Shown piece after piece: positions 38,353 through 47,864 of a stretch of 64,000 nucleotides of DNA (positions are counted from its first letter, which is position 1; every line of letters begins with the position of its first letter). The position numbers were made by a program, and so were the translations under genes. The notes beneath the pieces are model-generated. The model had not been told where the DNA came from. It did no database searches and saw only the letters and a program-made list of their open reading frames with translations. Source of the stretch: Ruminiclostridium papyrosolvens C7 (GTDB taxonomy: Bacteria; Bacillota; Clostridia; Acetivibrionales; DSM-1351); assembly GCF_000421965.1 (NCBI RefSeq), contig NZ_ATAY01000085.1:62001-126000 (forward strand), written 5' to 3'.

Positions 38353-39165
38353 GTGAGTATCAATGATATTGCACAAAAACTGGAAAATTTTAAAAATATG
38401 GGCTATATAATACCCCATAAATCCTTATTAAAAAATTCACAGCAGATTGAAGGTATCCGTAAAAGCGGTGAGATTACTACTCAGATACTTGATTTATTGG
38501 AGAAGGAAGTTAAGCCCGGAATAACTACTGCAGAAATAGATAAAATGGTGTATGAGTACACAGTTGCACAAAATGCAATTCCTGCACCACTGAATTACAA
38601 CGGATTTCCCAAAAGCGTATGTACTTCTATAAACAATGTTGTCTGCCACGGAATTCCCAATGATAAAACCGTTCTCAAATCAGGAGATATTGTCAACATT
38701 GATGTATCTACCATATTAGACGGATATTTTTCAGATGCAAGCAGAATGTATATGATTGGCGATGTTTCACCCAATGCAAGGAAGCTTGTAGAGGTAACAA
38801 AAGAGTGTCTTGATATCGGAACAAAGCAGGTTAAACCTTTCGGTTCAATAAATGATATAGGAAGAGCCATTGAGCCTTTTGCCAATAAAAACGGCTATAG
38901 CGTTGTGCGTGATTTAGGCGGCCATGGTGTGGGAGTTCACTTCCATGAGGACCCCCATGTCGATCATTTTCAGAGGAAAGACATGGGATTCCTGATACTT
39001 CCCGGTATGGTATTTACAATAGAACCAATGATAAATGAGGGCAGTTATAGAGTCCAGATTGGAAAAGACAATTGGACCGTGACTACAAAAGATGGTTCTT
39101 TATCTGCCCAGTGGGAATATACTATTGCTGTTACACAGACGGGTTATGAGATACTTGCACATTAA
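38353..39165 (+). CDS. map: Type I methionine aminopeptidase
   Basis: 270 residues from the GTG at 38353; AAGGAAG lies about nine bases before it, while a GTG at 38344 abuts that site. The pita-bread fold metal ligands are present in VNIDVST, DASRMYMIG, GGHGVGVHFHEDPH, TIEPMIN and QWEYTIAVT. An N-terminal extension of about 25 residues precedes the core, as in secondary clostridial MetAPs. Removes the initiator Met from new proteins. The 3' end overlaps hypB on the other strand by 35 bases. Confidence 0.95.
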   Translation: MSINDIAQKLENFKNMGYIIPHKSLLKNSQQIEGIRKSGEITTQILDLLEKEVKPGITTAEIDKMVYEYTVAQNAIPAPLNYNGFPKSVCTSINNVVCHGIPNDKTVLKSGDIVNIDVSTILDGYFSDASRMYMIGDVSPNARKLVEVTKECLDIGTKQVKPFGSINDIGRAIEPFANKNGYSVVRDLGGHGVGVHFHEDPHVDHFQRKDMGFLILPGMVFTIEPMINEGSYRVQIGKDNWTVTTKDGSLSAQWEYTIAVTQTGYEILAH

Positions 39166-39793
39166 GCATCCAATCTGCAAGCTCGCTAATTCCTTCACCT
39201 GTTTTACATGATACCTCAATAATTTTTGCATTTTCATTTAATGCCTTAACGCCTTTGTAAAAGCTGTCCTTATCAAAGTCGATATAAGGCATTAAATCTG
39301 TCTTGTTAAGTACCACAATATCAGCAAGTTCAAACATTGAGGTATATTTGTAAGGCTTGTCATGTCCTTCAGGAACACTGGCAATAACCATTTTTATACC
39401 TTCACCAAGATCAAAGGAAGACGGACACACAAGATTTCCTACATTTTCTATAAAAAGGATTGTTCCATCTTTTAGTTGTAGACTCTCTGCAGCAGTCTTT
39501 ATCATGTTTGCGTCAAGGTGGCATCCTCCGCCGGTATTTATCTGAATAACGGGATTACCGAGCTTGTCTATCTTTTCTGCATCAATAGAAGATGCAATAT
39601 CACCTTCAACTACAGCAACACTTGCTCTGTCCCCAAACGCTTCTATAAGCTTCATAATAGTACTGGTTTTCCCCGAACCCGGTGAAGCCATTATATTAAC
39701 AGCCTTTATTCCCTTACCTTTAAAATAATTTCTGTTTTCCTCTGCAAGCCTGTCATTGGCATGCATTATGTTTTTCATTACTTTTATTTCCAT
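39131..39793 (-). CDS. hypB: Hydrogenase nickel-incorporation GTPase HypB
   Basis: 220 residues from 39793 (GGAGGTACTT upstream). P-loop ASPGSGKTS, metal-binding NTGGGCHLDA, IENVGNLVCP, and the NKTD guanine-specificity motif. It loads Ni2+ into [NiFe] hydrogenase with HypA. The N-terminal His-rich nickel-storage stretch of some HypBs is missing. It lies 25 bases after the TRIC gene, so probably in one transcript, downstream of hypA and the ech operon. Confidence 0.95.
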   Translation of the reverse strand: MEIKVMKNIMHANDRLAEENRNYFKGKGIKAVNIMASPGSGKTSTIMKLIEAFGDRASVAVVEGDIASSIDAEKIDKLGNPVIQINTGGGCHLDANMIKTAAESLQLKDGTILFIENVGNLVCPSSFDLGEGIKMVIASVPEGHDKPYKYTSMFELADIVVLNKTDLMPYIDFDKDSFYKGVKALNENAKIIEVSCKTGEGISELADWMLNVQVSHNPSV

Positions 39794-39818
39794 AAGTACC
39801 TCCAAGTTTTTTCAAAAT

Positions 39819-40472
39819 TCACATTCTAAAGCTCTTTCGGTTGTTCCCCCCTGACGGTTTGCCTGTATCGTTCCTGCTTATAACAGGCAGATGCAGTCTT
39901 AGCTTAACGGATATCATTCTGATGGCAAAAATTATGCCTACACACAGATATATGTTTAAACTAAGGCTAATCCGTCCATACATGAAGTAAAACAAAAGAG
40001 AGCCTATAATTGACGGTATGGCATATATTTCACTTCTAAATATCAAAGGAATCTCATTAACCATTATATCTCTTAGTATGCCTCCGCCAACCCCGGTTAT
40101 AACTCCCGCAAAAACAATGCCGAGAAGTGGTAGGCCGTATTCCATGGCCTTATATGTAGCGGTTACGGTGAAAACTCCCAGCCCTACTGCATCAGCCAAC
40201 ACTATAAAGGACATAACCCTGTTAACCATGGTATACAGCAGGCATGTAGCAATCATCGTTGCTGTTATGGCAGCAAAATACCTCCATTGTACAAAAAAAA
40301 CAGGTACCTCTCTTCCAATAACTATATCCCGTATAATTCCACCGCCGGAGGCCGTTGCCATAGCCAGCACATATATACCGAATAAATCAAGCTTGTTCCT
40401 GATTCCTACAAGAACTCCGGATACAGCAAAAGCTACTGTACCTATTATATCAACTATGCTCAAAACCAACAT
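39819..40472 (-). CDS. TRIC/UPF0126 family membrane cation channel
   Basis: 217 residues from 40472 (GAGGAAGC upstream). Seven membrane helices in two inverted repeats, each with the glycine-rich pattern: ATASGGGIIRDIVIGR and ITGVGGGILRDIMVNE. These are trimeric intracellular cation channel homologues. It is inserted between hypA and hypB, so a link with nickel or ion supply for hydrogenase maturation is possible but unproven. The C-terminus is basic and Ser/Asn-rich. Confidence 0.92.
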   Translation of the reverse strand: MLVLSIVDIIGTVAFAVSGVLVGIRNKLDLFGIYVLAMATASGGGIIRDIVIGREVPVFFVQWRYFAAITATMIATCLLYTMVNRVMSFIVLADAVGLGVFTVTATYKAMEYGLPLLGIVFAGVITGVGGGILRDIMVNEIPLIFRSEIYAIPSIIGSLLFYFMYGRISLSLNIYLCVGIIFAIRMISVKLRLHLPVISRNDTGKPSGGNNRKSFRM

Positions 40473-40558
40473 GAAGCTTCCTCTCAGCATAAATTAAAAC
40501 CCACTCCGGCAGCATATTATACTTTATAATATGAGAATGCTGAAAGAATGTGTTTTTG

Positions 40559-40900
40559 TTATTCGATTTCAAGACTTTCTATATAAAACTCCCTGCCTAC
40601 ACCAGTTGGCATACCGAGTCCACCACATTTGGGGCAGTCAAAACCTGTGGTGGGCTTTATAAATACCTCGCCACATTCTCTGCACTTAAATTCAGCTTTC
40701 ACACGTCTGAAAACAAGTTTTGCTCCATGGGCAATGGTGCCTTCGCTCATAATATCAAAATACATTTGTACCGAGTCATCAACTATAGTTGACAAATCTC
40801 CTATTACAAGCCGTATTTCCAGTACTTTTGATGCCTCAACCCGTTTCGCTTCATCTAAAACAAGCTTTAGCAATGACTGGGTTACCGCATATTCATGCAC
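40559..40900 (-). CDS. hypA: Hydrogenase maturation nickel chaperone HypA
   Basis: 113 residues from the GTG at 40900. This start gives MHEYAVTQ, with the His2-Glu3 nickel site essential in HypA, and sits eight bases after GGAGG; the upstream ATG at 40906 would place two extra residues before the His and is too close to the ribosome site. Zinc ribbon CRECGEVF and CPKCGG. It acts with HypB. It is about 90 bases after echF across a hairpin. Confidence 0.95.
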   Translation of the reverse strand: MHEYAVTQSLLKLVLDEAKRVEASKVLEIRLVIGDLSTIVDDSVQMYFDIMSEGTIAHGAKLVFRRVKAEFKCRECGEVFIKPTTGFDCPKCGGLGMPTGVGREFYIESLEIE

Positions 40901-40960
40901 GTCCATAACCTCCGTGTCTCAATATATGTTTTATCACATAATATTATATCCACAAACACT

Positions 40961-40996
40961 AAAATTCAGAGGATGCCTTATCTTCCTCTGAATTTT
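40961..40996 (-). terminator. Hairpin between echF and hypA
   Basis: AAAATTCAGAGGA pairs with TCCTCTGAATTTT. The T-run beyond the stem is short, so it may attenuate rather than stop transcription between the structural and maturation genes. Confidence 0.7.
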
Positions 40997-41028
40997 AAGT
41001 AGTATATATAAATTCACTTATTAATAAC

Positions 41029-41403
41029 CTAAGCTGTAACCTTGCCGTTATCGCTTTCAACTTCCTTTGGAGGCTGAACGGCTTTGTAATTTTCTTTTTT
41101 GCTTTGTGCAGTTTTATGCTCAGGGCTTGCTACAATACATTTCTTTGGACAAGCTTCAACACATGCATTGCATATTACGCACTTAAACTGATTAATCTCC
41201 CAGGACTTTTCAGCTTTATTTACCACTATGGCATTAGCCGGACATTTTCTCTGGCAAATTCCGCAGAAAATACATTTATCTATTTCAATACCTTCAATCT
41301 GACCTCTGGAATCCTTGAATGGTTCTCTTTTTTCAAAAGGATACATTCTGGTTGCAGGCTTTGACGCAAGATTCTTAAATACATTTTCCATCATCTTAAA
41401 CAT
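41029..41403 (-). CDS. echF: Ech hydrogenase subunit EchF (2x[4Fe-4S] ferredoxin)
   Basis: 124 residues. Two cluster motifs, CIFCGICQRKCP and CVICNACVEACP, in the NuoI/EchF fold. It passes electrons from ferredoxin toward the small subunit EchC. The last 30 residues are Lys/Glu-rich and non-conserved. AGGAGG precedes the ATG. Last gene of echABCDEF. Confidence 0.95.
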   Translation of the reverse strand: MFKMMENVFKNLASKPATRMYPFEKREPFKDSRGQIEGIEIDKCIFCGICQRKCPANAIVVNKAEKSWEINQFKCVICNACVEACPKKCIVASPEHKTAQSKKENYKAVQPPKEVESDNGKVTA

Positions 41404-41438
41404 CTCTTATGACCTCCTATCTACCAAATACATTTCTA

Positions 41439-42518
41439 TTATCTCTCGGTACAGGATATACATGGGTCAATGGTAAGAATAAGCATAGGAACATCTGCAA
41501 GCTGGCTACCCGGCAACATCTTCAGAAGTGACGGAATATTTGCAAATGTAGGAGTTCTAAGTCTCAATCTATCCAAATTCTTTGTACCATTTCCTCTTAA
41601 ATAATAGAGAACTTCCCCTCTTGGCTGCTCAACTCTTGAAATTACATCACCCTTTGGCGGGAATCCCTTAAAAGGAACAACATGCTCTCCTTCAGGTATC
41701 TTTGCTATAGCCTGTTTTATAAGATCAATAGACTGATAAACCTCTTTGAGTCTTACGTAAGTTCTTGCATAGCAGTCACCATCATTATGAGTAATAGGCT
41801 CAAAATCCAATTGTCCGTATGCAGAATATCCTGTGGTTCTCATATCGGTAACAATACCGCTTGCTCTTGCCATAGGTCCTACTGTACAATATTCAATTGC
41901 ATCAGCTTTCGTGAGGACACCCACTCCAACCAACCTGTGCTTAACTGTATAATTGTTGAGAAATACTGCTTCAACCTGTTCCAAATCATGCTTTATATCA
42001 TCAACAGTAGCAATAATCTTAGCCATTTGTTCTTTAGTCAGGTCTCTTCTTGTTCCCCCGATTGTATTACATGAAATAACAACCCTGCTTCCGGCTGTTT
42101 CTTCCATTATATCCATTACCTTTTCTCTGTCTCTCCATGTCTGCATGAAAAGACTCTCGAAACCAAAGGCATCCGCCAGAAGCCCCAACCAAAGCAAGTG
42201 ACTGTGCATTCTGTGAAGCTCTGCCCAGATAACTCTCAAAAACTTTGCTCTGTCGGAAATCTCAATATTCATCAATTCTTCGATTCCCTGACAGTAAGCC
42301 ATTGCATGCATAACACTGCATATACCGCAAACTCTTTCAACAACAAATGTGTTTTGAGTAAACTCTTTTGTTTCAGTTAGCTTTTCAAGCCCTCTGTGAA
42401 CATACCCAATAGCAGGTATTGCATCTACAATATTTTCATCTTCCATAACTAGCTTGATGTGAAGGGGTTCCGGAAGCACAGGATGCTGTGGCCCAAAAGG
42501 AACTATAGTTGAACTCAT
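41439..42518 (-). CDS. echE: Ech hydrogenase large subunit EchE
   Basis: 359 residues. Ni-Fe ligands are Cys64/Cys67 (RVCGICS) and Cys353/Cys356 (DPCISCTER). It resembles complex I NuoD with the hydrogenase cysteines kept. The protein ends three residues after the last Cys, so there is no C-terminal extension to be cut off, as is known for some Ech enzymes; no maturation endopeptidase gene is present here. The start overlaps the echD stop (TAATG), indicating coupling. Confidence 0.96.
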   Translation of the reverse strand: MSSTIVPFGPQHPVLPEPLHIKLVMEDENIVDAIPAIGYVHRGLEKLTETKEFTQNTFVVERVCGICSVMHAMAYCQGIEELMNIEISDRAKFLRVIWAELHRMHSHLLWLGLLADAFGFESLFMQTWRDREKVMDIMEETAGSRVVISCNTIGGTRRDLTKEQMAKIIATVDDIKHDLEQVEAVFLNNYTVKHRLVGVGVLTKADAIEYCTVGPMARASGIVTDMRTTGYSAYGQLDFEPITHNDGDCYARTYVRLKEVYQSIDLIKQAIAKIPEGEHVVPFKGFPPKGDVISRVEQPRGEVLYYLRGNGTKNLDRLRLRTPTFANIPSLLKMLPGSQLADVPMLILTIDPCISCTER

Positions 42519-42898
42519 TATGAATTACCCCCTCTTTTTTCAATAGTTATTTGCTGTCTTAACATTGGTGAACCAAGTTCTTCCTCTGAGAGGAGCATAT
42601 GCCCGCCGTAATCTACTACAATTCCGGTGATATTAACTCCAAACAGTTCCTTTATCTCATTTTCAACCAGTAAAGCACTGATATAAATTCTGGAAATACT
42701 TGGGACTTCTTCGTTCTTCTTAACAGTAATCTTTAAGTTCTTCATTTTATAGTCGATATCAAAATGATATACAATATCTATAGTGTCATCACCGTTATCT
42801 ACACTAGTTGTAGTAACGAATCTGTATCCATCATACTTGCACTTCTGAACTTCTGCAAGTAGCTGATCACTTGTAATTTCCACCAAATTTTCAATCAT
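42518..42898 (-). CDS. echD: Ech hydrogenase subunit EchD (NuoC-like)
   Basis: 126 residues. NuoC-like 30-kDa fold: FVTTTSVDNGDDTIDIVYHF, EVPSISRIYISALLVENEIKELFGVNITG, and a C-terminal GGHMLLSEEELG. It has no cofactor; a structural part of the peripheral arm. GGAGGTAAG precedes the ATG. Fourth in the operon. Confidence 0.93.
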   Translation of the reverse strand: MIENLVEITSDQLLAEVQKCKYDGYRFVTTTSVDNGDDTIDIVYHFDIDYKMKNLKITVKKNEEVPSISRIYISALLVENEIKELFGVNITGIVVDYGGHMLLSEEELGSPMLRQQITIEKRGGNS

Positions 42899-42930
42899 TC
42901 TATTCTTACCTCCATGAGCCTTGACAGCCC

Positions 42931-43380
42931 TTATTTAGCTACCTTCTTCATTGCATCAGCCTTTTCGTCAAGTTTACCTATAGCCTGAACTATACCGTCT
43001 ATAATGGCTTCAGGTCTTGCACAGCAGCCCGGAACAAATACATCAACCGGAATTACGTTTTCAACTCCGCCCAGTACATTGTAACATTCTTTAAAAATAC
43101 CTCCGGTACAAGCACATGCTCCAATTGCAACGACGCACTTAGGGTCAGGCATTTGATTGTATATATTCTTTAATACAAGTTCGTTTCTCTTATTTACAGA
43201 ACCGGTTACAAGCAATATGTCAGCATGTTTTGGGTTACCAACATTTATAATACCCAAACGCTCTGCATCATACATTGGAGTGAGGCATGCAAGTGTCTCA
43301 ATATCACATCCGTTGCAGCTTGTACAGTCGTAATGCATTATCCAGGGTGATTTCTTCCTTGATTTGCTTATTATACCCAT
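42931..43380 (-). CDS. echC: Ech hydrogenase small subunit EchC
   Basis: 149 residues from 43380 (GAAAGGTG upstream). NuoB-like: Cys19 and Cys22 to Cys25 region (CTSCNGCDIE), GACACTGGIF and VPGCCARPE hold the proximal [4Fe-4S] cluster. It joins EchF to the Ni-Fe site in EchE. An in-frame upstream start at 43437 would add 19 residues that are not part of the family. Confidence 0.95.
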   Translation of the reverse strand: MGIISKSRKKSPWIMHYDCTSCNGCDIETLACLTPMYDAERLGIINVGNPKHADILLVTGSVNKRNELVLKNIYNQMPDPKCVVAIGACACTGGIFKECYNVLGGVENVIPVDVFVPGCCARPEAIIDGIVQAIGKLDEKADAMKKVAK

Positions 43381-43462
43381 ACAATTCACCTTTCTTACAG
43401 GATAGGCTGCTTGCAAATATCTTTTGTCAGCAAGCAACCTCCAATATATTTAGTAGTTCCTA

Positions 43463-44320
43463 TTAAGGAATCAGATACATCCACACAATATTTACCAAAG
43501 CCGCACCGATACCTGCAACCCAAGTAATTTTAACCATCCACTGCCATGTAACTCTGGCACTGATATTATCAATAACTATTTCAAAGAAATAACATACTAA
43601 TGCTATTAATATACCTACCCATAAAGGTTTAGCAAAAAACAATGAAATTAATCCCATGAGCAGTACCAAATCAATCCAGTCTGTCAATTCCAGCAATGCC
43701 AGCTGAGTACCTGAGAACTCGGTAGTTACACCCTTTATCAATTCCTGATGACCATGATGAGAAGTTGCAAAGTCAAAAGGTGACTTTCTCAGCTTTATTG
43801 TCAAAACATAAATGAATGCAAGGAACAAAAGAGGCAAACTGTACAACAGAGGTTTGTCGTGGTTGAAAATATCAGAAATCATAAAGCTTCCAGTTACCTT
43901 GTACACCCCAACAACCATCAACAGCAAAACAGGTTCATATGCCATCATCTGCATAATTTCCCTCTGAGCACCAATCTTACTGTATGGAGAACGAACACTC
44001 ATTGCACCCATTATCAGTGATATGCCTGAAAATGCCAGAATAAACATCAGCATTAGCAAATCCTGTTTTAAAACCAGCATAACCAGCGCACCTATTGCAA
44101 AGAACAAATGTCCTAAGACATAAACCATTTGAGTCTGGTTAACGGCAATTCCCTGCTTGCCAATCAATTTAAAGAAATCATAGAAAGGCTGAAGCAGTGG
44201 AGGCCCAAATCTATTCTGCATTCTTGCAGTAATCTTTCTGTCAATACCAAAAAGTAATCCACCCAAAATCGGAGCAGCTATTATGGCAATAACAGCAGTT
44301 AAAATATTGTTTATGCTCAT
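43463..44320 (-). CDS. echB: Ech hydrogenase membrane subunit EchB (NuoH-like)
   Basis: 285 residues with about eight membrane helices. NuoH/HyfC-like motifs: DRKITARMQNRFGPPLLQP, GAQREIMQMMAYEP and KLRKSPFDFATSHHGHQEL. It anchors the hydrogenase arm to the ion-pumping module. It overlaps echA by four bases. Confidence 0.95.
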   Translation of the reverse strand: MSINNILTAVIAIIAAPILGGLLFGIDRKITARMQNRFGPPLLQPFYDFFKLIGKQGIAVNQTQMVYVLGHLFFAIGALVMLVLKQDLLMLMFILAFSGISLIMGAMSVRSPYSKIGAQREIMQMMAYEPVLLLMVVGVYKVTGSFMISDIFNHDKPLLYSLPLLFLAFIYVLTIKLRKSPFDFATSHHGHQELIKGVTTEFSGTQLALLELTDWIDLVLLMGLISLFFAKPLWVGILIALVCYFFEIVIDNISARVTWQWMVKITWVAGIGAALVNIVWMYLIP

Positions 44321-46302
44321 AATCCGATCACCACCCCTAACAAAATTATTATAATTGCACCTGCAGCAAGGTTGAGCCAGAAAGTCAGCTTGTTTTCACC
44401 AAAAACAGACTCCATGTAATAGTTTCTAACAACTACCTTCTCAACTTTATCACCGGGGCTGATAAACTCTAACCCTCTTAAATCTTCATCTACATTACTG
44501 CCACAAAGATATGGCGGCTTTAATCTTGCAGGCTTGATTTTGTTTGCAATGATAGGTATTGCAACCATCAATATCAAAATCACACCGAAGAATATTATGG
44601 AAGCAAACCCTCCATATACAGCCTGATTAACCTTCTCCAACCACACTCCCATACCGGTTCCGGAAAGCATCTCCTTGTCGGCAATATTGAATGCCATTAT
44701 CTGAGGCTTTACAAACTGGTTATACAAAGGAGCGATTCCTATACTTGCTGCCATTACCAAAACAATTAACACGGACAAAGCAGCTTTGATTGAGAAAGCA
44801 AGCTTTTCCATATGATATTTAGGTTTGTAGGACATTGTTAGGATCATACCAATCCACTTTGACCAGAATACAACTGTAAGTGCACTTCCCAATATTATAA
44901 ATAACAATACCAGCGGGTTGTGTACAGCAGTTTCTATTGCCATCCACTTTGTTATCAAAACACCGAAAGGTGGTAAAAGCATTGAAATCTGACCGATTAC
45001 TGTAATAACTGTAGTAAATGGCATCTTTTTGAATAAGCCCTGCATATCTTCGATATCACGGCTGCCAATACCAAGCTCGATAGTACCCACGCAAAGGAAG
45101 AGCAATCCTTTTGATACAGCATGGAAAATCATAAGCAGAACAGCAGCGGCGAGAGAAATTCTCGTGCCGATTCCTGCACAGCATATTATCAATCCAAGGT
45201 TTGCTATTGTTGAATAAGCAAGAACCTTCTTTGCATTACTCTGGCTTATTGCTATGGCTGAGGCAGCTACAAAAGTAAATCCTCCTGCAACAGCAACCAA
45301 TTGTCCAAGTCTTGTACCTGAGAAAGCAGGAGCGATTCTTACAACCAGATATACGCCCGCCTTAACCATTGTACTTGAGTGAAGCAGTGCAGATACAGGT
45401 GTTGGTGCAACCATGGCTCCCAACAGCCAGCTCTGGAATGGGAACTGGGCCGACTTTGTAAAACCTGCTATGCACAGGAGACCAAGTGCTACTGGCATCA
45501 TTCCAGCAAAAGCGCCCTGCATTCCCGAATTTGATATAGCCTGTATTGAAAGTGTATCCAGACTTGTGTTTACCATTAATATAGCGATGATAAAAGCTAC
45601 ACCGCCCACTGAGTTAATCCACAACGCTCTTAAACCGTTTTTAATGGCTATTTCAGTCCCGTCATGTGATATGAGCAGGAATGAGCAAAGTGTTGTTACC
45701 TCCCAGAAGAAATACATCCAGGATAGATTATCCGTCATTACCAATGCGTTCATTGCACCAAGGAATATGAAAAGTATCATAAAGAATCTTGGTTGCCTTG
45801 ATACTTTCAGGTGCAAGTGATGTTCATGCTCCTTCATGTAGCCAAGTCCGAAAAACGTAACAATCGGACCGATAATTGAAACAAGCATTATCATTATTAA
45901 TGACAAATGGTCAATTACAAATGCCTGTTCAGGCTCGTTAACCTTGCCGAACGCTCCAGATATCTCAAATAAAACCCAAGGAATAAATTGTAATACTGTT
46001 AAAACAAGTACTATTGCTTTTTTATGCTTTATACCTATATACCCGATGTAGCAGAAGAGTAAAAAATCAAGTCCTTTAATCAGCCCACCGACAATCTCGA
46101 GTACATGCTCATCCATCTGGAAAACCAGTTTTCCTTCAGGAGAGTTAATCATAAGTGCTATGAAGCCGCCTGCCACTGCAAAAAGCAGCAGAGTAGAAAT
46201 GCTCACTACAGCAATACGCACCTTCTGATTTTTCAGAATCATGCATAATGCCGCACTTAGTGCAGGCAGCAGAATAGCTGCCAGTAATAAATACCAATCC
46301 AC
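44317..46302 (-). CDS. echA: Ech hydrogenase ion-translocating subunit EchA (NuoL-like)
   Basis: 661 residues with about 16 membrane helices. Proton-pumping antiporter-like core with SWMYFFWEVTTLCSFLLISH, FPFQSWLLGAM, TPVSALLHSSTMVKAGVYL and ISQSNAKKVLAYSTIANLG. It pumps H+ or Na+ when ferredoxin reduces protons to H2. GTG start with AAGGAGAA nine bases before it. First gene of the ech operon, whose promoter must lie in the 500-base gap upstream. Confidence 0.95.
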   Translation of the reverse strand: MDWYLLLAAILLPALSAALCMILKNQKVRIAVVSISTLLLFAVAGGFIALMINSPEGKLVFQMDEHVLEIVGGLIKGLDFLLFCYIGYIGIKHKKAIVLVLTVLQFIPWVLFEISGAFGKVNEPEQAFVIDHLSLIMIMLVSIIGPIVTFFGLGYMKEHEHHLHLKVSRQPRFFMILFIFLGAMNALVMTDNLSWMYFFWEVTTLCSFLLISHDGTEIAIKNGLRALWINSVGGVAFIIAILMVNTSLDTLSIQAISNSGMQGAFAGMMPVALGLLCIAGFTKSAQFPFQSWLLGAMVAPTPVSALLHSSTMVKAGVYLVVRIAPAFSGTRLGQLVAVAGGFTFVAASAIAISQSNAKKVLAYSTIANLGLIICCAGIGTRISLAAAVLLMIFHAVSKGLLFLCVGTIELGIGSRDIEDMQGLFKKMPFTTVITVIGQISMLLPPFGVLITKWMAIETAVHNPLVLLFIILGSALTVVFWSKWIGMILTMSYKPKYHMEKLAFSIKAALSVLIVLVMAASIGIAPLYNQFVKPQIMAFNIADKEMLSGTGMGVWLEKVNQAVYGGFASIIFFGVILILMVAIPIIANKIKPARLKPPYLCGSNVDEDLRGLEFISPGDKVEKVVVRNYYMESVFGENKLTFWLNLAAGAIIIILLGVVIGL

Positions 46303-46802
46303 AGCTTATTCTCCTTTCAAAATGTAATTTTAACCCTCATATTTTTAAGAATCTCATTATTAGTTACATAATAAAATTCTAAAAAAGACAAAAAAATAAT
46401 AAAGTCAGACTAAATCCCTTATCCATGATAAGTTATAAATAGTGCTTTAGTCAATCTCGCTATTAGGTAAAAAAAATATTCAATTATTACTTTTGTCTCT
46501 TATTCTCCTGCAATGTCTTCCGTTTATCAATTTACAGATTTTTTTCAAAATAAATTTATTAAAAGCCTATGTTTTAAGGCATTTGAATATGTTATAGCTG
46601 TGTATTGTATACAAAAATTGTAGAAAGCTTCTAATAGTGTTCCAATTTCCCTTTACAGGATAGTTTTATACTCGTCTTCTACTGCTTCTCAACCGTGTAC
46701 ATATATATTTCCCATAAAATTAACTTGAATATGTACTTTTGTATTATTATAATGTATAAATTAAATATAAGGATTCTGGAACAAGGTAAGGAGTATAACT
46801 AA
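46303..46802. other. Gene-free divergent region between echA and ytvI
   Basis: 500 AT-rich bases without a credible gene. It carries the echA ribosome site on the left and the ytvI promoter on the right. No consensus promoter for the ech operon was clear by eye, and no riboswitch fold was recognised. Confidence 0.5.
46725..46753 (+). promoter_or_regulatory. Sigma-A-type promoter for ytvI
   Basis: TTGAAT, 17-base spacer, TATAAT, about 50 bases before the start codon. Confidence 0.7.
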
Positions 46803-47864
46803 ATGGAGTTATGGAGCAAGTATCAATCTACAATTAAAAAGATTCTTTTGATTTTGCTTATTTTTGCGGTGATTTATCTATCTATATCGTACTTTTTGCC
46901 ATTTTTTGCCCCATTTGTTATAGCTTTAATTGTCTCCTATATAAATGAACCGGTTATCAAGCTGCTCCAAAAATTTAAGATATCGAGAAAGGCCGCAGCT
47001 GCTATATCCCTGTTATTTACCATGTCAGTACTTGGACTTGGTTTAACCATTGGAATTATAAAAATATATAATGAATTAATTGTTTTACAAGATAATCTAA
47101 GCGCATATTCCAGCGATATATCCGTTAAAATTAACGGTTTGATAGACAAAGCAACAATATTTTATAACGGGCTTCCGGATCAGGTAACCAGCACCATAAC
47201 CAAAAATCTTACATCCTTTTCGGAACAAATCGGAATAATGATAACTTCAGTTATTCAGTACGCAATAAATACTGTGTCCTCAATTCCAAGGTTGACGGTT
47301 TTTGTAATCGTAACCATCCTGGGTACATATTTCATAAGCAGCGACAAAAAAAATATTTCTTCCTTTTTTTACAGACAGCTTCCCTTTTCATGGAGAAAAA
47401 ATATAGCCAGCTTAAAAAAAGATACCTTTAAGGCACTTCTGGGTTACTTTAAAGCTATCCTTATCCTTATGGGCTTTACTTTTATAGAAGTAAGCGTAGG
47501 CTTGTTTATTCTAAATGTAAAATATGCATTTCTTATAGCTTTGGTAGTGGGTCTATCAGACGCAATTCCTATCATGGGTACGGGGGTTGTAATGGTTCCG
47601 TGGATTTTGTGGACCGTAATATCGGGAGATATGCCTCTTGCCCTTGGTCTTGGTATAATATATGTTCTCGGCATACTTATAAGACAGATAATGGAGCCCA
47701 AGATAGTGGGCAGCCAGATAGGCCTGCACCCTCTGGTAACCCTCCTTGCAATGTATATAGGTCTAAAGTTCTTCGGAATAATAGGAATGTTTGTAGGCCC
47801 TATAAGCATTATCGTGGTAAAGAAGCTTCAGGATTCGGGTGCAATGCGATTATGGAATGATTAA
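46803..47864 (+). CDS. ytvI: Sporulation integral membrane protein YtvI (AI-2E family)
   Basis: 353 residues with about eight membrane helices: SYFLPFFAPFVIALIVSYI at the N-terminus, VVGLSDAIPIMGTGVVMVPW, and GSQIGLHPLVTLLAMYIGLK near the end. The last motif is typical of YtvI rather than of other AI-2E proteins. Transport substrate unknown. The 3' end overlaps the convergent prmC stop by four bases. Confidence 0.85.
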   Translation: MELWSKYQSTIKKILLILLIFAVIYLSISYFLPFFAPFVIALIVSYINEPVIKLLQKFKISRKAAAAISLLFTMSVLGLGLTIGIIKIYNELIVLQDNLSAYSSDISVKINGLIDKATIFYNGLPDQVTSTITKNLTSFSEQIGIMITSVIQYAINTVSSIPRLTVFVIVTILGTYFISSDKKNISSFFYRQLPFSWRKNIASLKKDTFKALLGYFKAILILMGFTFIEVSVGLFILNVKYAFLIALVVGLSDAIPIMGTGVVMVPWILWTVISGDMPLALGLGIIYVLGILIRQIMEPKIVGSQIGLHPLVTLLAMYIGLKFFGIIGMFVGPISIIVVKKLQDSGAMRLWND

